From: Pseudomonas arsenicoxydans
GTDB taxonomy: Bacteria > Pseudomonadota > Gammaproteobacteria > Pseudomonadales > Pseudomonadaceae
Assembly: GCF_900103875.1 (NCBI RefSeq)
Contig: NZ_LT629705.1
Location: 6,333,001 to 6,397,000, forward strand
DNA length: 64,000 nucleotides
Reading direction: 5' to 3'
Shown: positions 26,132-35,535 of the stretch, piece by piece
Layout: the number at the start of each line of letters is the position of its first letter
Position numbering within the stretch: the stretch's first letter is position 1
Notes under the pieces: generated by a model
Told to the model about the DNA's origin: nothing
Seen by the model: only the letters and a program-made list of their open reading frames with translations
Database searches by the model: none
Position numbers and translations under genes: made by a program

Positions 26132-27436
26132 TTAATTCAGGTGTTCGACTCGGATCCGTACAACCGGACCGACCACACCCGTCAGGGCTTCCAGAGCGGC
26201 GATCGCATCGTTCATGTGCTGTTCCAGCACACGGTGCGTCAGCAGGATCATCGGCACCAGTCCGTCATGTTCTTCGACTTCTTTCTGCATGATCGATTCG
26301 ATGTTGATGCCACGCTCCGACAGGATGCTCGCCACCTGGGCCAATACGCCCGGATGGTCCTTGGCCTGGATGCGCAGGTAGTACGCGCTTTCGCAGGCTT
26401 CGATCGGAAGAATCGGGTGCGCCGACAGCGAATCCGGCTGGAAGGCCAGGTGCGGCACGCGGTTTTCCGGGTCGGAGGTCATGGCGCGAACCACGTCCAC
26501 CAGGTCGGCGATCACCGACGAAGCCGTTGGCTCCATGCCAGCGCCAGCGCCGTAGAACAGCGTCGAACCGGCGGCGTCACCGTTGACCATCACCGCGTTC
26601 ATCACGCCGTTGACGTTGGCGATCAGGCGATCAGCCGGGATCAGCGTCGGGTGTACGCGCAGTTCGATGCCTGCTGCCGTGCTGCGAGCGACACCGAGGT
26701 GCTTGATGCGATAGCCCAGCGCTTCGGCGTAGTTCACGTCAGCGGTAGTCAGCTTGGTGATGCCTTCGGTGTAAGCCTTGTCGAACTGCAGCGGGATGCC
26801 AAAGGCGATGGACGCCAGGATCGTCAGCTTGTGGGCCGCATCGATGCCTTCAACGTCGAAGGTCGGATCGGCTTCGGCGTAACCCAGGGCCTGCGCCTCG
26901 GCGAGTACGTCTTCGAAGGTGCGACCCTTCTCGCGCATCTCGGTGAGGATGAAGTTGCCGGTGCCGTTGATGATCCCGGCAACCCAGTTGATACGGTTGG
27001 CAGACAGGCCTTCACGGATCGCCTTGATCACCGGAATGCCGCCAGCAACAGCCGCTTCGAACGCCACAATCACGCCTTTCTCGCGAGCCTTGGCGAAAAT
27101 CTCATTACCGTGAACGGCGATCAGTGCCTTGTTCGCGGTGACCACATGCTTGCCATTCTCGATGGCCTTGAGTACCAGCTCGCGGGCAACGGTGTAGCCG
27201 CCCATCAGCTCTATGACGATGTCGATCTCAGGGTTCGTGGCCACTTCGAAGACATCGTTGGTAATCGCAATACCGGTCGTTTGGAACTGAGGCTTTGGCG
27301 TGCGCATGGCAATTTGTGCCACTTCGATTCCACGCCCGGCACGACGAGCAATTTCCTCGGCGTTACGCTGAAGTACGTTGAAGGTACCGCCACCGACGGT
27401 CCCTAACCCACAGATGCCTACTTTGACCGGTTTCAC
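26132..27436 (-). CDS. hom: Homoserine dehydrogenase
   Basis: NAD(P)H-dependent reduction of aspartate semialdehyde to homoserine, the branch point to threonine and methionine. The 434 residues show the Rossmann motif VGICGLGTVGGGT, the catalytic-region motifs GIINGTGNFIL and EADPTFDVEG, and a C-terminal ACT domain (about 350-430: LRIQAKDHPGVLAQVASIL) that probably mediates threonine feedback. The start is GTG at 27436, with GGGGAG six bases upstream; a longer reading to 27490 is not supported because it would run through two hairpins. Confidence 0.96.
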   Translation of the reverse strand: MKPVKVGICGLGTVGGGTFNVLQRNAEEIARRAGRGIEVAQIAMRTPKPQFQTTGIAITNDVFEVATNPEIDIVIELMGGYTVARELVLKAIENGKHVVTANKALIAVHGNEIFAKAREKGVIVAFEAAVAGGIPVIKAIREGLSANRINWVAGIINGTGNFILTEMREKGRTFEDVLAEAQALGYAEADPTFDVEGIDAAHKLTILASIAFGIPLQFDKAYTEGITKLTTADVNYAEALGYRIKHLGVARSTAAGIELRVHPTLIPADRLIANVNGVMNAVMVNGDAAGSTLFYGAGAGMEPTASSVIADLVDVVRAMTSDPENRVPHLAFQPDSLSAHPILPIEACESAYYLRIQAKDHPGVLAQVASILSERGINIESIMQKEVEEHDGLVPMILLTHRVLEQHMNDAIAALEALTGVVGPVVRIRVEHLN

Positions 27437-27453
27437 TGTGAACTCCCCATAAA

Positions 27454-27500
27454 ACGGCCGACTCAAGGCCGGCCGTGAAAACAGCCGCACGTTCGCGGCT
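27454..27500 (-). terminator. Two tandem hairpins with T-runs between dsbC and hom
   Basis: On the minus strand AGCCGC-GAACGT-GCGGCT is followed by GTTTTC (27500 to 27477), and ACGGCCG-GCCTTGAGT-CGGCCGT by TTTTATGG (27476 to 27450). The first could terminate dsbC; the second lies just before the hom ribosome site, so it could instead act as an attenuator. Confidence 0.6.
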
Positions 27501-27570
27501 CTCTATTAATGACCCGGTAAATGTTGCTGCCGGACCATGATCGTCAAAGGCTGGCCGTGACGATGCGAAT

Positions 27571-28302
27571 TTACTTCGCGCCCAGCGCCAGTTTGGCGAC
27601 TTGTGGCGCAGGCTGGTAGCCCGGAATGACCTGACCGTCAGCCAAAACGATGGCCGGTGTGCCGTTCACGCCAATCGACTGACCGAGGGCAAACTGCTTG
27701 GAAACCGGGTTATCGCATTTGGCGGCCTTGATTTCCTTGCCATCGACCATTTTGTCCATGGCGGCTTTCTTGTCTTTCGAGCACCAGACCGCTTGCAGCT
27801 GTTCGTCACCCGGCGAGCCCAGGCCCTGGCGCGGGAACGCGACGTAACGTACTTCGATGCCGCGCTTGTTCAGCTCAGGCACTTCGGCGTGCAGTTTGTG
27901 GCAATACGGGCACGTGGTGTCGGTGAACACGGTGATGTGCGACTTGGTTTCGCCGATGGCCGGATAGACCACGGTTTCAGCGACCGGAATCTCATTGATC
28001 AGTTTGGATACGCCCAGGCGTTCGGTCTTCTCGGTCAGGTTGACCGGCTTGCCGTCCTTGAGCTGGAACATGTAGCCCTGAACCACGTACTGGCCGTCGG
28101 CGCTGGCGTAAAGCACGCGGCTGCCTTTGAGTTTGACTTCGTACAGGCCCGGCAGCGGGCTGGCGGTGATGGTTTCGACGGGCACGTCGAGCTGGAGGTT
28201 TTCCAGGCTTTTACGGATGGCTTTGTCGGCCGCGTCATCGGCGACGGCAAAGGTGCTGACCAACGCAATGGCTGCGGCGGCGAAAATCTGGGTCAGACGC
28301 AT
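27571..28302 (-). CDS. dsbC: Thiol:disulfide interchange protein DsbC
   Basis: Periplasmic disulfide isomerase of 243 residues. A Sec signal peptide (MRLTQIFAAAAIALVSTFAVA) is cleaved near residue 21. The N-terminal dimerisation domain follows (about 22-85) and then a thioredoxin-fold domain with the active site Cys131-Pro-Tyr-Cys134 in FTDTTCPYCHKLH. The cis-Pro loop is GVNGTPAIV. A second Cys pair (VWCSKDK, AAKCDN) matches the structural disulfide of E. coli DsbC. The reading can be extended to 28389, but only the ATG at 28302 puts the signal peptide at the N-terminus. Order xerD-dsbC is also found in E. coli. Confidence 0.95.
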   Translation of the reverse strand: MRLTQIFAAAAIALVSTFAVADDAADKAIRKSLENLQLDVPVETITASPLPGLYEVKLKGSRVLYASADGQYVVQGYMFQLKDGKPVNLTEKTERLGVSKLINEIPVAETVVYPAIGETKSHITVFTDTTCPYCHKLHAEVPELNKRGIEVRYVAFPRQGLGSPGDEQLQAVWCSKDKKAAMDKMVDGKEIKAAKCDNPVSKQFALGQSIGVNGTPAIVLADGQVIPGYQPAPQVAKLALGAK

Positions 28303-28460
28303 GAGAACTCCTGAAGGCGGACAAATGGGACGGTCAGAACGCCAGTGCCAAAACACCGGGTCATAATCGCCCATCGTGCAAACCGGCAAAGCCTACCACA
28401 TAAGGCCCGCGTGGCCGAATGCGCCTGACGCAAGACATCGCAGGCTTTATGTGGGAGCGG

Positions 28461-29357
28461 TCAGCCGCGCGGGTGATGCTTGGCGTGCAGGTCTTGCAAA
28501 CGTGCGCGGGCAACGTGAGTGTAGATCTGGGTGGTCGAAAGATCGCTGTGGCCCAGCAGCATTTGCACCACGCGCAGGTCGGCGCCATGGTTGAGCAGGT
28601 GCGTGGCGAAAGCGTGACGCAGGGTATGCGGCGACAGCGACTTGCCGATCCCGGCGACCTTGGCCTGGTGCTTGATGCGGTGCCAGAAGGTCTGGCGGGT
28701 CATCTGCTCCCCCCGCAGGCTGGGGAACAGCACATCACTGGGCCGCCCACCGAGCAGTTCACCACGCGCATCGCGCATGTAACGCTCGACCCAGACAATC
28801 GCCTCCTCCCCCATCGGCACCAGTCGCTCCTTGCTGCCCTTGCCCATCACTCGCAATACGCCCTGGCGCAGGTTGACCTGCTCCAGCGTCAGGCTGATCA
28901 ACTCCGTCACGCGCAAGCCACAGGCGTAAAGCACCTCAAGCATGGCGCGATCACGCTGGCCGATGGCTTCGCTCAAGTCCGGCGCCTTCAACAGCGCTTC
29001 CACATCCGCTTCGGACAAAGATTTGGGCAACGGCCTACCGAGCTGGGGCATGTCGACGCGCAACGTCGGATCGACGGCGATCAGCTTTTCCCGCAGCAAA
29101 TAACGATAAAAGCCACGCACGCCAGAGAGAAAACGCGCAGTGGATCGGGGTTTGTAGTTTTGCTCCAGACGCCAGGCCAGATGATCGAGGATCAGTTCGC
29201 GACCGGCGTTGATCAGCTCCAGGCCTTTTTCCTGCAACCAGCCATTGAATAAAGCCAGGTCGCTGCGATAGGCATCGCGGGTATTGTCGGAAAGACCTTT
29301 TTCCAGCCAGAGGACATCAAGGAATTGGTCTATCAGCGGGTGATCGATGGCGGGCAT
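28461..29357 (-). CDS. xerD: Site-specific tyrosine recombinase XerD
   Basis: Partner of XerC in resolving chromosome dimers at dif. It has 298 residues with an N-terminal SAM-like core-binding domain (LIDQFLDVLWLEKGLSDNT) and a C-terminal catalytic domain with the complete set: Arg in YACGLRVTELI, Lys in GKGSKERLVP, His-x-x-Arg in HTLRHAFATHL, His in LLGHSDLSTTQ and the nucleophile Tyr279 in IYTHVA. The C-terminal tail HHPRG is normal for XerD. It is followed on the minus strand by dsbC after 158 bases. Confidence 0.96.
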   Translation of the reverse strand: MPAIDHPLIDQFLDVLWLEKGLSDNTRDAYRSDLALFNGWLQEKGLELINAGRELILDHLAWRLEQNYKPRSTARFLSGVRGFYRYLLREKLIAVDPTLRVDMPQLGRPLPKSLSEADVEALLKAPDLSEAIGQRDRAMLEVLYACGLRVTELISLTLEQVNLRQGVLRVMGKGSKERLVPMGEEAIVWVERYMRDARGELLGGRPSDVLFPSLRGEQMTRQTFWHRIKHQAKVAGIGKSLSPHTLRHAFATHLLNHGADLRVVQMLLGHSDLSTTQIYTHVARARLQDLHAKHHPRG

Positions 29358-29445
29358 AAAGGCTCAGGCAAGACAAGTAACGATGGGACAGTCTTTCATA
29401 GCCCGCCCAGCTGCGGAACCATTGCACGTATAAATCGCAGGCAAC

Positions 29446-29473
29446 AAAAAAGCAGCCCGTAGGCTGCTTTTTT
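29446..29473. terminator. Terminator of the rpsP-rplS operon
   Basis: AAAAAAGCAGCC-CGT-AGGCTGCTTTTTT, a compact stem flanked by A- and T-runs, 18 bases after the rplS stop on the minus strand. Confidence 0.93.
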
Positions 29474-29491
29474 CTGCATCGGAAGCTGGAC

Positions 29492-29842
29492 TTAAGCCAG
29501 TTTTTCCTTGATGCGAGCTGCTTTACCGGACAGGTCACGCAGGTAGTACAGCTTGGCTTTACGTACGTCACCGCGACGTTTAACGGCCATGCTGTCGATT
29601 TGCGGGCTGTAGGTCTGGAAAGTACGCTCTACGCCAACACCGTTGGAGATTTTACGAACGGTGAAAGCACTGTTTACGCCGCGGTTACGCTTGGCGATAA
29701 CAACACCTTCGAACGCTTGCAGACGCGAACGGTCGCCTTCCTTCACTTTCACCTGAACGACAATAGTGTCGCCCGGGGCAAAGGTAGGGATCTCTTTGGT
29801 CATCTGCTCTGCTTCGAGTGCAAGGATGATTTTGTTAGTCAT
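29492..29842 (-). CDS. rplS: 50S ribosomal protein L19
   Basis: Ribosomal protein of the 30S-50S interface, 116 residues, full length. It carries the conserved [26 protein letters not shown] core and [26 protein letters not shown]-terminus (quoted here in parts: [16 protein letters not shown]). Last gene of the rpsP-rimM-trmD-rplS operon, 45 bases after trmD, and closed by a strong terminator. This arrangement is conserved in gammaproteobacteria. Confidence 0.97.
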
Positions 29843-29887
29843 GCTGTGCTCCTAAGGTAAATCAACGGACTTACCATCGATACGTTG

Positions 29888-30640
29888 TTAACTATCGTCC
29901 CGCTCGCGGATGTATTCCTCGAGCAGCTTCTTCTCTTCTCCAGAAAGCGAGCGGCTTTCCAGAAGATCGGCGCGTCGTTCAAAGGTCCTACCAAGGGACT
30001 GCTGTAAACGCCAACGCCGGATATGCGCGTGATTGCCACTTAGCAATACGTCGGGAACACGCTGATCCGCATACACCTCCGGTCGGGTGTAGTGCGGGCA
30101 ATCCAGCAAACCATCCGTAAAGGAATCTTCCTCGGCGGAGTCCGCATGCCCTAAAGCTCCAGGCAGCAGTCGTGTAACCGCATCGATCAGGACCATCGCC
30201 GGCAGCTCGCCGCCAGACAGTACATAGTCGCCAATCGACCACTCTTCATCGACATGAGCTTCAATAAAACGCTCGTCAATGCCTTCATAACGACCGGCAA
30301 TCAGGATCAATGCATCCAGATTCGCCAACTCGCGTACCGCCGACTGATTCAGTTGACGGCCTTGGGGGGACAGGTAAATCACCTTCGCCGCCTCCCCGGC
30401 TGCTGCCTTGGCCTGAACCAGAGCATCTTCCAGGGGCTTGATCTTCATCACCATGCCCGGGCCACCGCCAAATGGGCGATCGTCCACAGTGTGATGTCGA
30501 TCCGTCGTGTAGTCTCGCGGATTCCAACAGGTGAGCTGCAAGAGCCCCTGTTTCACCGCACGACTGGTGATGCCGTACTCGCTGATGGCGGAGAACATCT
30601 CGGGAAACAAACTGATCACTTCTACGCGCAAGTTAGCCAC
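29888..30640 (-). CDS. trmD: tRNA (guanine-37-N1)-methyltransferase TrmD
   Basis: Adds the m1G37 methyl group next to the anticodon, guarding against +1 frameshifts. It has 250 residues, with the SPOUT trefoil-knot motifs in [15 protein letters not shown] and [18 protein letters not shown], and the N-terminal [12 protein letters not shown]. The start is GTG at 30640 (VANLRVEV), two bases after the rimM stop, so the genes are tightly coupled. A longer in-frame reading to 30706 would run into rimM and is rejected. Confidence 0.96.
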   Translation of the reverse strand: MANLRVEVISLFPEMFSAISEYGITSRAVKQGLLQLTCWNPRDYTTDRHHTVDDRPFGGGPGMVMKIKPLEDALVQAKAAAGEAAKVIYLSPQGRQLNQSAVRELANLDALILIAGRYEGIDERFIEAHVDEEWSIGDYVLSGGELPAMVLIDAVTRLLPGALGHADSAEEDSFTDGLLDCPHYTRPEVYADQRVPDVLLSGNHAHIRRWRLQQSLGRTFERRADLLESRSLSGEEKKLLEEYIRERDDS

Positions 30641-30642
30641 GC

Positions 30643-31179
30643 TTAGAAGTCCGCGTCCCAATCCACCTTCATCTCGCCTGCGGCAAGGTCGACAGCCAAC
30701 ACGCATTGCTCCGTATAGGGCAACAGGCGTTCGCGATCATCCAGGCTGCCAGCGCAAGGCTTGACCACCATTACATCATTGGCGCCGGTTTCCAGAAGGT
30801 GGTCGATTTTCCCGAGCAGTTGCCCGAGTTGATCAATAACCTTCAGACCTTCCAGCTGGTACCAGTAGTACTCGCCGTCGGTCAATTCAGGGAACAGGTT
30901 GCGCGGCACGCAGATCTCATAACCGGCCAGAAGACGAGCTTCTTCACGATCATCAAGACCCTTGAGCTTTGCGACCAGGAACTTGTCGTTCCCACGTCCG
31001 CTGACCAGCTCGACCTGTTTCACATTGCCTTCGCGCTTGAGCGTCCAGGTTTTGTACTGCAACAGGTTTTCAGTCGGATCAGTAAAGGAATAAACCTTCA
31101 CTTCGCCGCGAACGCCATGAACAGAATAAATCTTGCCGATAACGATCAAATCATCAGCAACAGCTGGCGTCGCGTTCAT
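30643..31179 (-). CDS. rimM: Ribosome maturation factor RimM
   Basis: Assists 16S rRNA processing and assembly of the 30S head around S19. Its 178 residues consist of an N-terminal RimM beta-barrel ([21 protein letters not shown]) and a C-terminal PRC-barrel ([20 protein letters not shown]), ending in VDWDADF, which is typical. It lies five bases after rpsP and two before trmD. Confidence 0.96.
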   Translation of the reverse strand: MNATPAVADDLIVIGKIYSVHGVRGEVKVYSFTDPTENLLQYKTWTLKREGNVKQVELVSGRGNDKFLVAKLKGLDDREEARLLAGYEICVPRNLFPELTDGEYYWYQLEGLKVIDQLGQLLGKIDHLLETGANDVMVVKPCAGSLDDRERLLPYTEQCVLAVDLAAGEMKVDWDADF

Positions 31180-31184
31180 ATTGC

Positions 31185-31436
31185 TCAGGCCGCAGCCTTA
31201 GAAGCGTCCTTCAACAACTGAGCAACACGCTCAGAAGGCTGTGCACCAACGCTCAGCCAGTAGGCTACGCGCTCTTGGTTCACGGACAGACGGACTTCTT
31301 GACCACGAGCAACAGGGTTGAAGAAACCAACCTGTTCCTTGTGCGAACCGTCGCGCGGGTTGCGGCTGTCGGTTACGGTCAAGTGGTAAAACGGGCGCTT
31401 TTTGGAGCCGCCAAGGGCAAGACGGATTGTTAGCAT
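31185..31436 (-). CDS. rpsP: 30S ribosomal protein S16
   Basis: Small-subunit assembly protein, 83 residues, complete. Conserved N-terminus [19 protein letters not shown], followed by [19 protein letters not shown]. First gene of the rpsP operon. A sigma70-type promoter lies about 75-100 bases upstream at 31509-31536. Confidence 0.97.
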   Translation of the reverse strand: MLTIRLALGGSKKRPFYHLTVTDSRNPRDGSHKEQVGFFNPVARGQEVRLSVNQERVAYWLSVGAQPSERVAQLLKDASKAAA

Positions 31437-31508
31437 GTGAACATCGTTCCTGTAGTCGGTGCTGCAAATCTAAAGGCACAGCGGGCATAGGTGCCCGAAA
31501 GGCCGCAT

Positions 31509-31536
31509 ATTCTAAGGAATATCCGGACTTTTGCAA
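31509..31536 (-). promoter_or_regulatory. Sigma70-type promoter of the rpsP operon
   Basis: On the minus strand TTGCAA (31536-31531) and TAGAAT (31514-31509) are separated by 16 bases. Transcription would start near 31502, giving a leader of about 65 bases before rpsP. Confidence 0.65.
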
Positions 31537-31638
31537 ATGACTTTTTCCGACGGTCTTTCGGCCGCCATCAAGATTTGCTATAGAGCCGTCGTTGAAAACG
31601 GCCAGTCAGCTCCCGCCAAGTGCGGGTTTGCTGGAGAT

Positions 31639-31678
31639 CCCACTTCCGTGTGGGCTGCGCAAGGGCAAGCCCTTGCGC
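31639..31678. other. Stem structures after ffh
   Basis: GCGCAAGGGC-AA-GCCCTTGCGC (31657-31678) is a perfect 22-bp palindrome, and CCCAC-TTCCGT-GTGGG sits next to it. They lie seven bases past the ffh stop on the minus strand but lack a T-run, so they may protect the mRNA 3' end rather than terminate. Confidence 0.5.
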
Positions 31679-31685
31679 GAATTCT

Positions 31686-33062
31686 TTACATTTTCGGCAT
31701 GCCGCCGCCGGGCAACATACCGCCCATGCCGCGCATCATTTTGGCCATCCCGCCTTTGGCGGAGAATTTCTTCATCATCTTCTGCATCTGCTTGTGTTGC
31801 TTGATCAAGCGACCGATGTCCTGCACCTGAGTGCCCGAACCCATGGCGATCCGGCGTTTGCGCGAACCGCTGATCAGCTCAGGGTCGCGGCGCTCGGCCG
31901 GGGTCATGGAGTTGATGATGGCTTCCATCTGTTTGAATTGTTTCTCTGCCGCACCCTGGGCGTTGCCCATTTGCGCCAGGTTCACACCGCCGATGTTCGG
32001 CAGTTTGTCCATGAGGCCGCCAAGGCCGCCCATGTTCTTCATCTGTTGCAGCTGATCGCGGAAGTCTTCGAGGTCGAAGCCCTTGCCCTTCTTCAGCTTC
32101 TTGGCCAGTTTGTCGGCCTTGTCCTTGTCGAGAGTCGCTTCGGCCTGTTCGATCAGACTGAGCACATCGCCCATGCCGAGGATGCGCGAAGCAATACGCT
32201 CAGGGTGGAACGGCTCGAGCGCTTCGCTCTTCTCGCCCATACCGATGAACTTGATCGGCTTGCCGGTAATGGCACGGACCGACAATGCGGCACCACCACG
32301 GGCGTCGCCGTCGACCTTGGTCAGAATCACACCGGTCAGCGGCAGCGCATCGCCAAAGGCCTTGGCCGTGTTGGCGGCGTCCTGGCCGGTCATGGCGTCA
32401 ACCACGAACAGTGTTTCGACCGGGTTGATCGCGGCGTGCAGCGCCTTGATTTCGCCCATCATCTCTTCGTCGATGTGCAGACGACCGGCGGTATCGACGA
32501 TGACCACGTCGATGAATTTCAGTTTTGCTTCTTTAATAGCCGCTTGCGCGATGTCGACCGGCTTCTGGCTCAGGTCGGACGGGAAGAAGGTAACACCGAC
32601 TTCACCTGCCAGCATTTCCAGCTGTTTGATCGCCGCTGGACGGTAAACGTCCGCCGACACGACCATGACCGACTTCTTCTTGCGTTCTTTAAGGAAGCGC
32701 GCGAGTTTGCCGGCGGTGGTGGTTTTACCCGCGCCCTGCAGACCGGCCATCAGTACGACGGCAGGCGGAACGGCGCTCAGGTTCAAATCTTCGTTGGCCG
32801 CGCCCATCAGGCTTTCGAGTTCGGCCTGGACGATCTTCACGAAGGCCTGGCCCGGCGTCAGGCTGCGCGACACCTCGGTGCCGACGGCACGTTCCTTGAC
32901 CGAATTGACGAAGTCTTTGACCACCGGCAAGGCGACATCGGCCTCGAGCAACGCCATGCGCACTTCACGCAGGGTGTCTTTGATGTTGTCCTCGGTCAGC
33001 TTGGCTTTGCCGGTGACATGGCGCAGCGTCTGCGAGAGACGGTCGGTTAAGTTTTCAAACAT
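31686..33062 (-). CDS. ffh: Signal recognition particle protein Ffh
   Basis: SRP54-type GTPase that with 4.5S RNA targets inner-membrane proteins to FtsY. It has 458 residues: N domain (MFENLTDRLSQTLRHVTGKA), G domain with GLQGAGKTTTAGKLA, DTAGRLHID and TKVDGDARGG, and a methionine-rich M domain with the RNA-binding GSGTQVQDIGRLIKQH segment and a Met/Gly tail. Single-gene unit on the minus strand, divergent from the CcsA-like gene. Confidence 0.97.
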   Translation of the reverse strand: MFENLTDRLSQTLRHVTGKAKLTEDNIKDTLREVRMALLEADVALPVVKDFVNSVKERAVGTEVSRSLTPGQAFVKIVQAELESLMGAANEDLNLSAVPPAVVLMAGLQGAGKTTTAGKLARFLKERKKKSVMVVSADVYRPAAIKQLEMLAGEVGVTFFPSDLSQKPVDIAQAAIKEAKLKFIDVVIVDTAGRLHIDEEMMGEIKALHAAINPVETLFVVDAMTGQDAANTAKAFGDALPLTGVILTKVDGDARGGAALSVRAITGKPIKFIGMGEKSEALEPFHPERIASRILGMGDVLSLIEQAEATLDKDKADKLAKKLKKGKGFDLEDFRDQLQQMKNMGGLGGLMDKLPNIGGVNLAQMGNAQGAAEKQFKQMEAIINSMTPAERRDPELISGSRKRRIAMGSGTQVQDIGRLIKQHKQMQKMMKKFSAKGGMAKMMRGMGGMLPGGGMPKM

Positions 33063-33257
33063 TGCGCGATCCTTTCAGGCCCTGTGTAGACCGGGATAAT
33101 GGCGGCCCAGACCGGAATAAACATGTGCTCGGCGAGCCTGCGGCGTGGGCAGGTCGCGGATTATAGCGAAGACTGCGTCTGGCGGACACCTCGCACTTTC
33201 GTGCTGCGGGGGTTCTATGCCAAACTCAGCGCCTTTCGGGCTTGCCTAACAGGATTT

Positions 33258-34070
33258 ATGCTCCCCTTGTCACCCAGTTTGCTCACTACCCTCGCCGCCG
33301 CCTGCTTGTATGCCGCTGCGACCCTCTATCAAGGCACTCGCCTGGCCACTGGCGCCAAGGCGAACAAGCGTCTGCTGGTCACGCTCGGCGTTCTGGCCGT
33401 GCTGGCTCACAGCGCCAGCCTGTTCACCCACCTGTTGACGCCAATTGGCCTGGGCCTGGACTTTTTCAGTGCCGCCAGCCTGATCGCCGCGGCGGTCATC
33501 GCCCTGACGCTGCTGGCCTGCTCGCGGATCCCGGTGGAGAACCTGCTCGTATTGCTGTTCCCGCTCGGTGCCGCCACGGTACTGCTGGCACAGTTCGCCC
33601 CTGCTGGCACGGTGCAAATCATCGACGAAGAGCCGGGCATTCTTGCCCATATCCTCTTGTCGATCCTCGCTTACGGCATGTTCACCATCGCCGTGTTCCA
33701 GGCGTTGCTGTTGCTGGTGCAAGATCACCAGCTCAAACACAAGCATCCGTCCGGCCTGATCAAGAACTTCCCGCCGCTGCAAACCATGGAAAGCCTGCTG
33801 TTCGGTTTTCTCTGGGCCGGCTGGACCCTGCTCTCGCTGTCGCTGATCTCTGGCTGGCTGTTCGTCGAGAACCTGTTCGCCCAGCATCTGGTGCACAAAA
33901 CCTTGCTGGCCTGCCTGGCCTGGATCGTTTTCAGCGTGCTGCTCTGGGGCCGTAACCGTCTCGGCTGGCGCGGACACAAGGCCATTCGCTGGACCCTAGC
34001 CGGTTTCTGCCTGCTGATGCTGGCGTATTTCGGCAGCAAACTGGTCCGTGAATACATTTTGCACATCTGA
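33258..34070 (+). CDS. CcsA/YpjD-like cytochrome c assembly-type membrane protein
   Basis: Inner-membrane protein of 270 residues with about eight hydrophobic segments, in the family with the CcmC/CcsA (cytochrome c assembly) fold, often called YpjD; role not established. Visible features are an N-terminal segment LSPSLLTTLAAACLYAAATLY, a periplasmic loop and the conserved C-terminal motif RLGWRGHKAIRWTLAGF. A long in-frame reading from 33099 exists, but only the ATG at 33258 places a membrane segment at the start as in homologues. It is 12 bases from the CorC-type gene, so the two form an operon, as they do in other Pseudomonas. Confidence 0.85.
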   Translation: MLPLSPSLLTTLAAACLYAAATLYQGTRLATGAKANKRLLVTLGVLAVLAHSASLFTHLLTPIGLGLDFFSAASLIAAAVIALTLLACSRIPVENLLVLLFPLGAATVLLAQFAPAGTVQIIDEEPGILAHILLSILAYGMFTIAVFQALLLLVQDHQLKHKHPSGLIKNFPPLQTMESLLFGFLWAGWTLLSLSLISGWLFVENLFAQHLVHKTLLACLAWIVFSVLLWGRNRLGWRGHKAIRWTLAGFCLLMLAYFGSKLVREYILHI

Positions 34071-34082
34071 CGGGCGGCAATA

Positions 34083-35324
34083 ATGGACGACTTGCCCATA
34101 GGGCCGATGCTCGCGGTATTGGCCCTGCTGATTTTGTGGTCTGGGTTGTTTACCGCCATCGAAACGGCACACCAACACCTGCTGGCCCAGCGCACCGCCT
34201 CGCGCTCGAGCGACAAACCGGTGGCGAAGCTGAGCTTCCCGATCAATAGCCTGATTTTGTGCAATACGCTGTGCCGTGCGCTGGTCATGGTCATCAGTAC
34301 ATTGCTGGCGATCTTCACCTGGGCGCAAAACGGCCCCTGGATTGCCTGCACAGGCGCCGGCGCCGCGCTTCTGGTGTTCGCCGATTACCTGCCGCGCACC
34401 CTGGCAGTGCGGTATCCGGACGCCATCCTGGCCTTGGGCAACACGCTGCTCGGCATGCCGTTGAAAATCATCTACCCGGCCGCCTGGCTGCTCAATGCCA
34501 TCGCCCAGTTGCTGATGCGACCGTTTGGCCGCAAACCCAAAGTCGTGCAGCAGAGCGAAGACGAGTTGCCGAACGAACGGCACGACAACCACGAGCAACC
34601 CGTCTGCCGCCCACACCCGCTCGCGGGCATCCACGCGCTCGACAACATCACGGTCAACGACATCCTGGTGCCGCGCAGTGACGTCGACGGGATCAACCTC
34701 GACGACCCGATTGAAGAAATCATCGAACAACTGCGCAATAACAAGCGCACGCGCCTGCCGGTGTTCCACAGCGACATCAACCAGGTCGAAGCAGTGCTGA
34801 ATACCCGACAGATCCGGCACTTGCTACCCGATGGCAGCCTGACTTTCGAGGCGCTGCTGGCCGCCAGTCACGAACCGTACTTCGTGCCTGAAAGCACGCC
34901 GCTGCAACTGCAACTCCTGAATTTCCACAAGCAGCAACGGCGCCTGGGCATGGTGGTCGACGAATACGGCGAAGTGCTGGGCATCGTGACGCTTGAAGAT
35001 ATTCTTGAAGAAATCGTCGGTGAGTTCGAGAGCCAGCACAGCCTGGACAACCCTCACATCCATCCGCAGCCTGACGGGCGTCTGGTTATCGAAGGCGCGG
35101 CGTCGATTCGCGAACTGAACAAGACCCTGGGCTGGCACCTGCCCAGCGACGGGCCGAAAACCCTTAACGGCTTGGTCACCGAAGCGCTGGAGACGATTCC
35201 CGACTGCGCGGTGTGCCTGAAAATCGGGCGCTATCGCCTGGAGATTCTGGAAACCGAGGACAACCGCGTCACGCGCGTGCTGATCTGGCATAACAGTTCG
35301 GTTCTGGCCCTCCCCCAGGTCTGA
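34083..35324 (+). CDS. HlyC/CorC family transporter-associated protein (DUF21-CBS-CorC)
   Basis: Membrane protein of 413 residues with an N-terminal DUF21/CNNM transmembrane domain (about 1-150, four segments), a CBS pair (about 195-320: VNDILVPRSDVDGINL, RRLGMVVDEYGEVLGIVTLED, split) and a C-terminal CorC_HlyC domain (from 335). The family is linked to magnesium or cobalt efflux and cyclic-nucleotide or ATP sensing; the exact ion is unknown. The linker between DUF21 and the CBS pair is rich in Asp, Glu, Asn and His. It is translated 12 bases after the CcsA-like gene. Confidence 0.88.
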   Translation: MDDLPIGPMLAVLALLILWSGLFTAIETAHQHLLAQRTASRSSDKPVAKLSFPINSLILCNTLCRALVMVISTLLAIFTWAQNGPWIACTGAGAALLVFADYLPRTLAVRYPDAILALGNTLLGMPLKIIYPAAWLLNAIAQLLMRPFGRKPKVVQQSEDELPNERHDNHEQPVCRPHPLAGIHALDNITVNDILVPRSDVDGINLDDPIEEIIEQLRNNKRTRLPVFHSDINQVEAVLNTRQIRHLLPDGSLTFEALLAASHEPYFVPESTPLQLQLLNFHKQQRRLGMVVDEYGEVLGIVTLEDILEEIVGEFESQHSLDNPHIHPQPDGRLVIEGAASIRELNKTLGWHLPSDGPKTLNGLVTEALETIPDCAVCLKIGRYRLEILETEDNRVTRVLIWHNSSVLALPQV

Positions 35325-35382
35325 CACAATCCCGTTGTTCAAGGCCCGGAACCAGTGAGCGCGCGCTTGCGCCCCAAGCCCC

Positions 35383-35412
35383 TTGTTGAATCGTTAGGCG
35401 CCTTCCTATAAT
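35383..35412 (+). promoter_or_regulatory. Candidate sigma70 promoter of the MFS transporter gene
   Basis: TTGTTG (35383-35388) and a perfect TATAAT (35407-35412) with an 18-base spacer. The start would be near 35419, giving a 5' leader of about 115 bases that holds an imperfect stem around 35470-35520. Confidence 0.5.
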
Positions 35413-35535
35413 CGAGCCGCTTACCCAAGCCCCGCCCTACCCCCGTGCTACCCGCACATCGCTCTAAACCCACATCCCTGGGTGTTCAACCATAATAATT
35501 CGCTCCACTGGAGCATGACTGTCAGGGATCACCGC

